This document shows positions 9,285 to 16,796 of a stretch of 63,067 nt of DNA, in pieces. The translations under genes and the position numbers were made by a program. Under the pieces are notes generated by a model, which did no database searches, was not told the origin of the DNA, and worked only from the letters and a program-made list of their open reading frames with translations. Each line of letters starts with the position of its first letter. Position 1 is the stretch's first letter. The DNA is from Paenibacillus melissococcoides (GTDB taxonomy: Bacteria; Bacillota; Bacilli; Paenibacillales; Paenibacillaceae): contig CALYLO010000007.1 of NCBI GenBank assembly GCA_944800085.1, forward strand, positions 307,501 through 370,567, given 5' to 3'.

Positions 9285-10427
9285 TTAATTGGTCGTCCGG
9301 TATGGCAGAATGAGATGAAGGCTGTTCACCTTCTCCGTTGGTTTAATGATAATCGGACTCATGGCGCCCGTAAATCCGATGAAAATATGCTCGCATTCGA
9401 CGACCTTCAGCACGTCGAGCATATATTTAGAGTTGAACGCGATGCGCAGCGGCTCCCCGTTGAATTCCTTGACATCCAGCTGCTCGGTGACCCGTCCCAG
9501 CTCCGAGGAACTCGACGAAATCTCGATCGTGCCGTCTTCCTTGGTCTGCAGGCGGACAATGTTCGTCTTCTCCTCGCGGGACAGCAAATAGGCCCGGTCG
9601 ATCGCATCCGTCAATTTTTTTGTATCCAAAACCAGTTCTGTTTTATACTGCTGCGGAATAATCTTGGAAGTATCCGGATAAGTGCCGTCCAAAATACGCG
9701 AATAAAACAGAACGTGGTCGATCTTGAACAAGACCTGGTTGTCGGCCACGACGATGTCGACAATCGTGTTTTGATCAGGAATGATTTTGCTCAATTCATT
9801 GAGCGTCTTGCCGGAAATGACGACATTGTTGAAGCGGATCTCCTCTTCGGCTTCAATATCGGCGATGCGGCTCGCCAGCCGATGGCGGTCCGTAGCGACG
9901 AACTTGAGGCTCCCTTCCTGCAAATTCCACAGTACGCCAGTCAGGATCGGCGTCGTCTCGTTGGTGGAAATAGCAAAGACCGTCTGCTTGATCATCGTCT
10001 TCAGCAAATCGCCGTTCACGCGAATAACCTGATTCTCCTCGATGCTTGGCAGCACCGGATATTCTTCCGGATCGAGGCCAACCATCTGAATGTCGGTCGA
10101 ACCGGAGCGGAGGAAGGTCTGGAAATGATCTTTGACTTCGATCTCGATGTCTTGGGACGGGAGCTTCTTGATAATCTCGACAAAAAACTTGGCCGGCAGC
10201 ACGACGCTGCCCGGCTTGTCTACCTGGACAATCGTCTGGCGGTCATCCTCCACCGGAATGAAGCACTGAATCGAAATATCGGTATCGCTGGCCGTCAAGG
10301 TCACGCCTTGGTAAGTCACGTCCATCTTAATCCCGGTCAGAATCGGAATCGTTGTCCGGCTGGAAATCGCCTTTGATACATTTTGTATCGCTTCGTTCAG
10401 TTCATTTTTCAGTATGGAAATTTTCAT
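9285..10427 (-). CDS. dnaN: DNA polymerase III beta subunit (sliding clamp)
   Basis: 380 aa, the usual clamp length. Three repeated clamp domains; recognisable segments are the N-terminal KISILKNELNEA and the C-terminal MSPIIIKP and LILPYR stretch typical of DnaN. It holds the replicative polymerase on DNA. It lies downstream of dnaA, separated by 202 bases that contain the origin unwinding element. The start ATG follows AAGGAG. Confidence 0.99.
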   Translation of the reverse strand: MKISILKNELNEAIQNVSKAISSRTTIPILTGIKMDVTYQGVTLTASDTDISIQCFIPVEDDRQTIVQVDKPGSVVLPAKFFVEIIKKLPSQDIEIEVKDHFQTFLRSGSTDIQMVGLDPEEYPVLPSIEENQVIRVNGDLLKTMIKQTVFAISTNETTPILTGVLWNLQEGSLKFVATDRHRLASRIADIEAEEEIRFNNVVISGKTLNELSKIIPDQNTIVDIVVADNQVLFKIDHVLFYSRILDGTYPDTSKIIPQQYKTELVLDTKKLTDAIDRAYLLSREEKTNIVRLQTKEDGTIEISSSSSELGRVTEQLDVKEFNGEPLRIAFNSKYMLDVLKVVECEHIFIGFTGAMSPIIIKPTEKVNSLHLILPYRTTN

Positions 10428-10499
10428 GTCGTCACTCCTTAATGCCTATTGTGCGTTGCAATTCATGAGCAGCGGAATTCGCTTGCGTTGTTATATGAT

Positions 10500-10595
10500 G
10501 ATCTATATTAATCTTTTAAAAGATAATAGTAATAGTAGGCGCGCTGAATATGTGGATAACTATCCGGAATGCGCATAAAGTAAAGCCTATCCACA
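10500..10595. other. oriC unwinding element between dnaA and dnaN
   Basis: Reading from the right: perfect DnaA box (10551-10559, TTATCCACA on the minus strand), GC patch (10538-10544), then five trinucleotides TAA-TAG-TAA-TAG-TAG (10524-10538), then an A/T-rich stretch. This is the layout of the bacterial basal unwinding system (DnaA box, GC-rich linker, DnaA-trios, AT-rich duplex) described in B. subtilis. A second box-like CTATCCACA lies at 10587-10595. The function is inferred from this layout. Confidence 0.8.
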
Positions 10596-10622
10596 TGTGT
10601 ATAGATTGTGTATAGGCTTTTT
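10582..10622. terminator. hairpin downstream of dnaA
   Basis: Perfect 9-bp stem AAAGCCTAT (10582-10590) / ATAGGCTTT (10612-10620). The good T tract is on the plus strand, facing dnaA rather than following it; on the minus strand the tract is TTTACTTT. It could be a weak dnaA attenuator, or could block transcripts entering from the left. Confidence 0.45.
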
Positions 10623-10629
10623 ATGTTGT

Positions 10630-11985
10630 TCACAGCGTCGGATTTTTGATTTTGTCGATTAGGTTCTGAATCACTTTGTATAATTCCTGATCGTGCTGAA
10701 TGTTTTGGGTAATTTTCTCGTGCGCATGGATGACGGTCGTATGGTCCCGGCCGCCGAAGGCTTCCCCTATCTTGGGCAAGGAGTAATCGGTGAGTTCGCG
10801 GGAGAGATACATGGCGATCTGCCGCGGGAACGCGACGGCCTTCGTCCGCTTCCGGGCCTTGAAATCCTCCATCTTCAGCCCGTAGAACTCGCCTACCTTC
10901 TGCTGGATGTCCTGTATCGTAATCATGCGCGGACGGCTGGACGGGATAATATCCTTCAGCGCTTCCGCCGCCAGATGGGTCGTGATATCCTGGTTCGTCA
11001 TCGTCGAGAACGCGACGACCCGGGTCAGCGCCCCTTCCAGCTCACGAATGTTCGTGTTGATCTGATTCGCGATATAGCCCATCGCTTCATTCGGGATATC
11101 GAGGTTCTCCGCCTTCGCCTTTTTGCGCAAGATCGCGATTCTCGTCTCCAAATCAGGGGGCTGAATATCGGTGATTAAGCCCCATTCGAACCGGGAACGA
11201 AGCCGCTCCTCCAGCGTTTCGATCTCTTTGGGCGGGCGATCGCTGGAGATGACAATCTGTTTATTTTCGTTATGAAGCGCATTGAAGGTATGGAAAAATT
11301 CCTCCTGCGTCGATTCCTTGCCGGCGAGAAATTGAATGTCGTCCACGAGCAAAATGTCGACATTCCGGTATTTATTGCGGAAGCTCTCCCCCCGGTTATC
11401 CCGGATCGCATTGATGAATTCATTGGTGAACTTCTCGGAAGTGGTATACACGACGCGGCTCGCCGGATTATGCTCCAAAATGTAATGGCCGATCGCATGC
11501 ATCAAGTGGGTCTTGCCCAGACCGACGCCCCCGTACAGGAACAACGGGTTGTATGCTTTGGCCGGCGCTTCCGCCACCGCGAGCGATGCGGCATGGGCGA
11601 AGCGGTTGTTCGAGCCGATGACGAACGTATCGAATGTATATTTGGGGTTGAGCATGGTCGAAGCCGGCTCATCCTGAACGGCAGGGCGGGCCGGAGGACT
11701 CTGTGGCTGCGGAATGTCCGGTTCCGCATGAGCCGCCTCTTCGATGATGAACTTGACGTCCACCTGATTGCCCGTAATTTCTAAGATAGTTGAGCTAACC
11801 AGCTTCGTATAGCGGCTTTCTAGCCATTCCACCGCAAATGTGGTCGGTGCGGTAATCAGTAGCTGCGTGTCCGTAAACTTGACCGCTTGAGTGGCTTTGA
11901 ACCAGGTGTCGAAGCTTGGTTTGCTAAGCTTGGTCTGGATGACGGACAATATTTCCTGCCAATGTTCATTCGCTTGGCGCTCCAC
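10630..11985 (-). CDS. dnaA: chromosomal replication initiator DnaA
   Basis: 451 aa. It binds DnaA boxes and melts oriC. In order: N-terminal DnaB-interaction domain (KLSKPSFDTWFKATQ), Pro-rich linker, AAA+ domain with Walker A GGVGLGKTH and Walker B ILLVDDIQFL, and the C-terminal helix-turn-helix with GGRDHTTVIHA. Two GTG starts are possible: 11997 overlaps the AAGGAG site, whereas 11985 lies downstream of it and is preferred. The leader is long (about 360 bases) and structured. Confidence 0.98.
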   Translation of the reverse strand: MERQANEHWQEILSVIQTKLSKPSFDTWFKATQAVKFTDTQLLITAPTTFAVEWLESRYTKLVSSTILEITGNQVDVKFIIEEAAHAEPDIPQPQSPPARPAVQDEPASTMLNPKYTFDTFVIGSNNRFAHAASLAVAEAPAKAYNPLFLYGGVGLGKTHLMHAIGHYILEHNPASRVVYTTSEKFTNEFINAIRDNRGESFRNKYRNVDILLVDDIQFLAGKESTQEEFFHTFNALHNENKQIVISSDRPPKEIETLEERLRSRFEWGLITDIQPPDLETRIAILRKKAKAENLDIPNEAMGYIANQINTNIRELEGALTRVVAFSTMTNQDITTHLAAEALKDIIPSSRPRMITIQDIQQKVGEFYGLKMEDFKARKRTKAVAFPRQIAMYLSRELTDYSLPKIGEAFGGRDHTTVIHAHEKITQNIQHDQELYKVIQNLIDKIKNPTL

Positions 11986-12069
11986 AGATCGTTTCACTCC
12001 TTCAAACCTTCTGCGTCGTCATTGACGCGATAACCGGCGTGCTTCGCCGTTCCTTGAAAAGGACAAGGG

Positions 12070-12140
12070 CCCCGACAAGACGCGATAAGGGCTCTCCAAG
12101 GCACAGAAAGCCCTTATAAAAGAAGGGCGCATTGTCGGGG
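12070..12140 (-). promoter_or_regulatory. nested hairpin in the dnaA leader
   Basis: Outer arms CCCCGACAA (12070-12078) and TTGTCGGGG (12132-12140); inner arms ATAAGGGCT (12085-12093) and AGCCCTTAT (12109-12117). In the dnaA transcript the outer stem is followed by a T-containing stretch (CCTTGTCCTTTTC). It may be an attenuator, or a cruciform within the origin; the role is inferred. Confidence 0.55.
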
Positions 12141-12283
12141 TCTATGCTGACATGTTATGACGGCGTTCGGCTTGCGCGTTGTCGCGAAGCGAACGGGCAT
12201 GATGTCGGGATATAGCGATTCGAATCCTATATTGTCCACAATATCAAGAAGATGCCGAACCGGATATAAACGTTATATTCGAG

Positions 12284-12565
12284 TTGTTCACAACTTTATC
12301 CACAGGTTGTTGATAAATAAATATCCACAACGGTTATTCACAACCGAAAAGCAATATAATCATAGCAGAAGAAGCCTTGTTTTTCAATGATACCGCGATA
12401 ATTATCCACAAATTCAATAACTTGTGTACAAAAATTATATACACCACTAGATATTGTTTATAACTTGTTTGCCATTCGACAAGGGCGGACATTGTGCATA
12501 AATAGTTGTGCACAAGTCGTCATGGAAATCTGTCGATTTCTCAACGGTTTTGCACATGTGAATAA
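12284..12565. other. oriC DnaA-box cluster upstream of dnaA
   Basis: Boxes matching TTWTNCACA or close to it: TTGTTCACA 12284-12292, TTATCCACA 12296-12304, ATATCCACA 12321-12329, TTATTCACA 12334-12342, TTATCCACA 12402-12410, TTATGCACA (minus) 12493-12501, the palindromic TTGTGCACAA 12506-12515, TTTTGCACA 12548-12556, and TTATTCACA (minus) 12557-12565. The dnaA promoter lies inside the cluster, so DnaA probably represses its own gene. Gene orientation diverges here. Confidence 0.93.
12359..12387 (-). promoter_or_regulatory. dnaA promoter
   Basis: Minus strand: -35 TTGAAA (12382-12387), 17-base spacer, -10 TATGAT (12359-12364), flanked on both sides by DnaA boxes. Confidence 0.75.
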
Positions 12566-12669
12566 CTTCGTGGCGGCGGAAGCGCGATTCGGGGCTGCGG
12601 ATAAGTTCCGGAGACGGACTTCCTATTATGGGGCAGAAGAAAGAGGAAGGAGGGGGCCAAACGTGATCA

Positions 12670-12698
12670 TTGACTTTTAAGAGGTATTCTGTTTAAAT
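12670..12698 (+). promoter_or_regulatory. rpmH promoter
   Basis: -35 TTGACT (12670-12675), 17-base spacer, -10 TTAAAT (12693-12698), about 85 bases upstream of rpmH. Confidence 0.65.
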
Positions 12699-12783
12699 GT
12701 AAAAAGGAATTTTGTGCGAAAGTGTGAACTGACGCAATCAATGGGACTCCCATGACATATCTCATTCGAGGAGGTGCGCTACG

Positions 12784-12918
12784 TTGAAACCAACATTTAA
12801 GCCAAATGTGAGCAAACGCAAAAAAGTTCACGGTTTCCGTAAAAGAATGAGCACGAAAAACGGCCGTAAGGTTATTGCTGCTCGTCGTCAAAAAGGCAGA
12901 AAAGTACTGAGCGCATAA
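12784..12918 (+). CDS. rpmH: 50S ribosomal protein L34
   Basis: 44 aa, too short for most ORF lists but unmistakable: (M)KPTFKPNVSKRKKVHGFRK at the N-terminus and GRKVIAARRQKGRKVLSA at the end. The start is TTG, with GAGGAGG seven to eight bases upstream. It is the first gene of the right arm, in the usual place next to rnpA and oriC. Confidence 0.98.
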   Translation: MKPTFKPNVSKRKKVHGFRKRMSTKNGRKVIAARRQKGRKVLSA

Positions 12919-12932
12919 GACGCGTGAATGCA

Positions 12933-12957
12933 AGACCACCACGGTGGTCTTTTTTTC
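12933..12957 (+). terminator. rpmH terminator
   Basis: Perfect 8-bp stem AGACCACC/GGTGGTCT with a 2-base loop, followed by seven Ts. Confidence 0.9.
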
Positions 12958-13257
12958 TTAAAGGGGACCGCTGCGATTCAATCGCATCTATTTATAATAG
13001 AGAGTCTGTTCAATCCGATATGAGGGTCAAGAAGGCTGGCGGTCTGCAAGCAGTATAGAAGAAGCCATGAATGTCCTGACAGATACGGCCGGCTGGCGGC
13101 AAGGGGGCATCATGGCCGTTTTTGCTTGCTTCCGATTCCTATGCTGCTCCGGCTGCGGCCGGGGCGCGTTTATTCCGCCTGGCGGAAGCACATACTTGGT
13201 TAATGGAATGCCGGCAGAGATTATGGCCGGCTTCGTAAGAAGGGCAGGAGTAAGCAC
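12958..13257 (+). other. rpmH-rnpA intergenic region
   Basis: 300 bases, longer than in Bacillus, where rpmH and rnpA are close. A TATAAT (12993-12998) could be a -10 element but lacks a clear -35. Open frames here look like chance GC-rich frames without ribosome sites. Confidence 0.4.
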
Positions 13258-13599
13258 GTGCAGAAAAAGTACCGGTTGCGGGACCGATCCGATTTTTCCC
13301 GGGTATACCGATACGGCCGTTCCTTCGCCAATCATCAGCTGGTCTTATATGTTTTCCATCGTCCGCAGGTGGAGCGGTTCCGCGTAGGCGTCTCCGCCAG
13401 CAAGAAGATCGGCAATGCGGTCATGCGCAACCGCATGCGGCGAATGATTAAGGAGATTGTGAGACGGGAGGCCGATCGGATTATCGATCATGTCGATTTG
13501 ATTTTCATCGTCCGCAAAGGCGCGACAGAGATGAATTACGATCAATTGATGAAGAGCGTGCAGCATGTGATGCGCAAGGGATCCGTGTTCAAGCAATAG
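13258..13599 (+). CDS. rnpA: ribonuclease P protein component
   Basis: 113 aa. Protein subunit of RNase P, which matures tRNA 5' ends. The signature is VSASKKIGNAVMRNRMRRMIKE. The start is GTG at 13258 with AGGAG seven bases upstream. It is followed by yidC and jag as in other Firmicutes. Confidence 0.97.
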   Translation: MQKKYRLRDRSDFSRVYRYGRSFANHQLVLYVFHRPQVERFRVGVSASKKIGNAVMRNRMRRMIKEIVRREADRIIDHVDLIFIVRKGATEMNYDQLMKSVQHVMRKGSVFKQ

Positions 13600-13693
13600 G
13601 CAAGATTAGAGCGGCTTGGACCGTTTCCTTTAGCGTTTGAAATATGATATATTTACTTTGGAATCGGATGGTTCAAGAGAGGAGTTTTTGCTA

Positions 13694-14467
13694 TTGTCGC
13701 TGAAGAAGTTGTTGCATAATCGTAAATGGCTCTTCGTGGCGGTATCCGTGCTGTTGCTGGTCGTACTGACCGGATGTACGACATCGACCACGACATTGAT
13801 GACAGAGGACCTGCTGCAAGGGAACTTCTGGGAGCGCAACGTCGTTTATTATTTTTCGTTAGCTCTGGATACGTTTGCAGGCTGGTTCCAGGGAGAATAC
13901 GGCATCGCCATTTTGCTGCTTACGATTATTGTCCGGTCTCTTATTTTACCGCTTACCGTGAAGCAGATGCGCAGCTCGAAGGAGATGCAGAAGCTGCAGC
14001 CGAAGCTTGCCGAGATTAAGAAGAAGTATGGCGACAATCCGCAAAAGCAGCAAGAAGAGACGATGAAGCTGTTCCAGCAGCATAATGTCAACCCTCTGGC
14101 CGGCTGCTTGCCGATGATTGTTCAGATGCCGGTATTTATCGCCTTGTACAACTCGATTTATTTGAACTCGGAAATTCGCGAGCACACGTTTTTATGGCTC
14201 AAATTGGGACAAACCGACCCGTACTACGTGCTTCCGATCATCGCTGCCTTGACCTCGTTCATTCAGACGAAGATGATGAGCGCGCAGCAAAAAGGGCCGA
14301 ATCCGATGCAGTTCATGCTGTACGTGTTCCCAATCTTGATTTTTGTCATGTCGATTAACTTCCCGGCGGCGCTGCCGCTGTATTGGGTATATAGCAACCT
14401 GTTCACGATTGTGCAGAACTTTTTCCTTTATCGTAACAATGATAAGGAGGTCAGTCCGGCGAAATGA
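13694..14467 (+). CDS. yidC: membrane protein insertase YidC/SpoIIIJ
   Basis: 257 aa from a TTG start at 13694, which has GAGAGGAG upstream; the open frame begins 19 codons earlier without a ribosome site. It is a Gram-positive-type YidC: lipoprotein signal with lipobox LTGC, then five membrane segments carrying the insertase core (PLTVKQMRSSKEMQKLQP, GCLPMIVQMPVFIALY, FPAALPLYW). It inserts membrane proteins and supports sporulation in Bacillus. Its stop overlaps the jag start (ATGA). Confidence 0.96.
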   Translation: MSLKKLLHNRKWLFVAVSVLLLVVLTGCTTSTTTLMTEDLLQGNFWERNVVYYFSLALDTFAGWFQGEYGIAILLLTIIVRSLILPLTVKQMRSSKEMQKLQPKLAEIKKKYGDNPQKQQEETMKLFQQHNVNPLAGCLPMIVQMPVFIALYNSIYLNSEIREHTFLWLKLGQTDPYYVLPIIAALTSFIQTKMMSAQQKGPNPMQFMLYVFPILIFVMSINFPAALPLYWVYSNLFTIVQNFFLYRNNDKEVSPAK

Positions 14468-15216
14468 ACACGCTGATTGTATCGGGAAAAACTATCGAAG
14501 ATGCAATAAAAAACGGATTGGCACAATGGAAGGTGACGGAGGATCGCGTCACCGTCCGCGTATTGGAGAAGCCCTCGCGCGGATTGTTCGGATTGATTGG
14601 GGTGCGCCCGGCTACCGTGGAGCTTACGCTGCTTGAGAAGCCGGAGGCGCCTGCACCGGCGCCGGAGACGACTCCTGCCCCTGCCGCGGAAGTGAAGGCG
14701 GAGCCGGCGGAAGAGGCCGCGATATCGGCCGTCGAAGCCGCAGCCGAGGAAGAGGCTGCGCAGCAAGGCCCCGATCCAATCGAGGAGGCGAAGCGGTTCA
14801 TTATCGACGCCGCCCGCGCGATGGGATTGGAAGTGGACGTGTCCGTGCATAAGCGCAAGGATACCGTTACGTTCGACATTAGCGGACCTGATCTCGGGCT
14901 CATTATCGGGCGCCGGGGCCAGACGTTGGACTCGTTGCAATATTTGACGAGTCTGGTCGCTAACCGTTATTCTAAGCACCACCTTCGAATTATTCTTGAT
15001 GCAGAGCAGTTTCGCGAGCGACGGAAGAAGACGCTGGAAGCGCTGGCTGACCGGTTGGCGAACAAGGCGGTTCGCAACCACCAGGATGTCGTGCTGGAGC
15101 CGATGACGCCGCAAGAGCGGAAGATCATTCATGCCAAGCTGCAGGATCATCCGAAAGTGAAGACCTACAGCAAGGGCGAGGAGCCGAATCGGCGCATCGT
15201 TATTTCCGTGAAATAA
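14464..15216 (+). CDS. jag: Jag/KhpB RNA-binding protein (SpoIIIJ-associated)
   Basis: 250 aa. Domains in order: Jag-N (residues 1-55, with SRGLFGLIGVRPA), an Ala/Glu/Pro-rich linker (about 60-105), a KH domain with IIGRRGQTLDSLQYL, and an R3H domain (DRLANKAVRNHQDV to HAKLQDH). It is translationally coupled to yidC by a 4-base overlap. KhpB proteins bind RNA and affect division and envelope growth in other Firmicutes. Confidence 0.95.
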   Translation: MNTLIVSGKTIEDAIKNGLAQWKVTEDRVTVRVLEKPSRGLFGLIGVRPATVELTLLEKPEAPAPAPETTPAPAAEVKAEPAEEAAISAVEAAAEEEAAQQGPDPIEEAKRFIIDAARAMGLEVDVSVHKRKDTVTFDISGPDLGLIIGRRGQTLDSLQYLTSLVANRYSKHHLRIILDAEQFRERRKKTLEALADRLANKAVRNHQDVVLEPMTPQERKIIHAKLQDHPKVKTYSKGEEPNRRIVISVK

Positions 15217-15274
15217 TCCGCATGGTATTATTGGAATATTCACTATTAATAGACGTGGAATTCAAGCACGAAAC

Positions 15275-15317
15275 GCAATGATTGCGCCTATGCCGGGGGT
15301 AATCATTGCTTTTTTTT
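15275..15317 (+). terminator. yidC-jag terminator
   Basis: Stem GCAATGATT (15275-15283) / AATCATTGC (15301-15309), followed by eight Ts. Confidence 0.85.
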
Positions 15318-15382
15318 AACAAAATTCAATGTCCGGTATACGTACAGGATAGAAGCATGCGCGAAGACAGGAGGGAGTGCAG

Positions 15383-16759
15383 ATGATGTATGATACGATT
15401 GCAGCCGTCTCGACGCCGTTGGGCGAGGGCGGAATCGCGGTGATTCGGGTGAGCGGGGAAGGCGCGCTCAAGGAAGTGGAGAAGCTGTTCCGCTCCAAGG
15501 TGAAGCTGACCGAGGCGGAGACGCATACGATTCATTACGGCCATATCGTCGATCCGAAGACCGGGGAGCGGGTCGAGGAGGTGCTGGTGAACGTGATGCG
15601 GGCGCCGCGCTCGTTCACGACGGAGGATGTTGTCGAGATCAATACGCACGGAGGGATGATCTCGATCCGCAAGGTCATGGATTTGCTGCTGGAGCAGGAG
15701 ATTCGGCCTGCGGAGCCAGGGGAGTTCACGAAGCGGGCTTTCCTGAATGGACGCATTGACTTGTCGCAGGCGGAGGCGGTCATTGACCTGATTCGCTCGA
15801 AGTCGGATCGGGCTTTCTCGGTGGCGATGAAGCAGGTGCAGGGCTATCTGTCGAAGAAAATCAATGCGCTGCGCCATACGCTGATCGAGACGCTGGCCCA
15901 CATCGAGGTCAATATCGATTATCCGGAGCATGACGTGGAAGAACTGACGAGCGCGTTCATTCAGGAGAAATGCGGCCAAGTCAAAAAAGAGATTGAAGAG
16001 CTGTTAAAGACGGCGTCCGAGGGGAAAATATTAAGAGAGGGCATCGTAACGGCGATTGTAGGGCGCCCGAATGTAGGGAAGTCCTCGCTGCTCAATACGC
16101 TGGCCCGCGACAACAAGGCGATTGTCACGGATATTCCGGGCACGACACGCGACGTGATCGAGGAATTCGTCACCATTAACGGCATTCCGCTTCGCTTGCT
16201 GGATACGGCCGGTATCCGGGAGACGACGGACATCGTCGAGCGCCTCGGCGTGGAACGTTCCCGCAGCGCCCTGCTGGAGGCGGATCTGATCCTGTTCGTT
16301 GTGAATAACAACGAGCCGCTGCATGAGGATGAGCGGGAATGGATGAAGGAATTTGTGGGTAGACAAGTCATTGTGATTGTGAATAAAATGGATCTGCCTC
16401 AACATATCGATATAAGCGAACTGGAAGCTACGTTTGGCGCAGACGCCATTGTCCGCATGTCAGCGAAGGAGCAGGAGGGCGTGGACGCCTTGGAGCAGGC
16501 GATATCGGCCCTGTTCTTCAGCGGAGGCATCGAATCCGGAGATTTGACGTATGTGAGCAACGTGCGCCATATTGCGCTGCTGAAGAAGGCGCTCCAGGCG
16601 CTTGATGACGCGATAGACGCTTCCCGCCAAGGCATTCCGATCGATATGATTCAGATCGATGTGCGGTCGGCCTGGGAGCAGTTAGGTGAAATTATCGGCG
16701 ATGCCGTGGGCGATTCGCTGATTGATCAAATATTTTCTCAATTCTGCCTCGGCAAATAA
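15383..16759 (+). CDS. mnmE: tRNA modification GTPase MnmE
   Basis: 458 aa. Together with MnmG it makes the carboxymethylaminomethyl modification at U34 of certain tRNAs. It has an N-terminal folate-binding domain, a G domain with GRPNVGKSSL (G1), DTAGIRET (G3) and NKMD (G4), and the C-terminal FCLGK with the conserved cysteine. The ATG at 15383 follows GGAGGG at 7 bases; an upstream in-frame GTG was rejected. mnmG follows 37 bases later. Confidence 0.97.
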   Translation: MMYDTIAAVSTPLGEGGIAVIRVSGEGALKEVEKLFRSKVKLTEAETHTIHYGHIVDPKTGERVEEVLVNVMRAPRSFTTEDVVEINTHGGMISIRKVMDLLLEQEIRPAEPGEFTKRAFLNGRIDLSQAEAVIDLIRSKSDRAFSVAMKQVQGYLSKKINALRHTLIETLAHIEVNIDYPEHDVEELTSAFIQEKCGQVKKEIEELLKTASEGKILREGIVTAIVGRPNVGKSSLLNTLARDNKAIVTDIPGTTRDVIEEFVTINGIPLRLLDTAGIRETTDIVERLGVERSRSALLEADLILFVVNNNEPLHEDEREWMKEFVGRQVIVIVNKMDLPQHIDISELEATFGADAIVRMSAKEQEGVDALEQAISALFFSGGIESGDLTYVSNVRHIALLKKALQALDDAIDASRQGIPIDMIQIDVRSAWEQLGEIIGDAVGDSLIDQIFSQFCLGK

Positions 16760-16796
16760 GGAGGCGGGACGAAGATGGGAACAGAGGAGGGATACG

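Noticed and set aside
13067..13387. 106-aa frame between rpmH and rnpA
   Set aside because: Overlaps rnpA in another frame, Cys/Gly-rich, and has no ribosome site.
15377..15382. GTG start two codons before mnmE
   Set aside because: It lies within the ribosome-site region; the ATG at 15383 has GGAGGG at 7 bases and gives the normal N-terminus.
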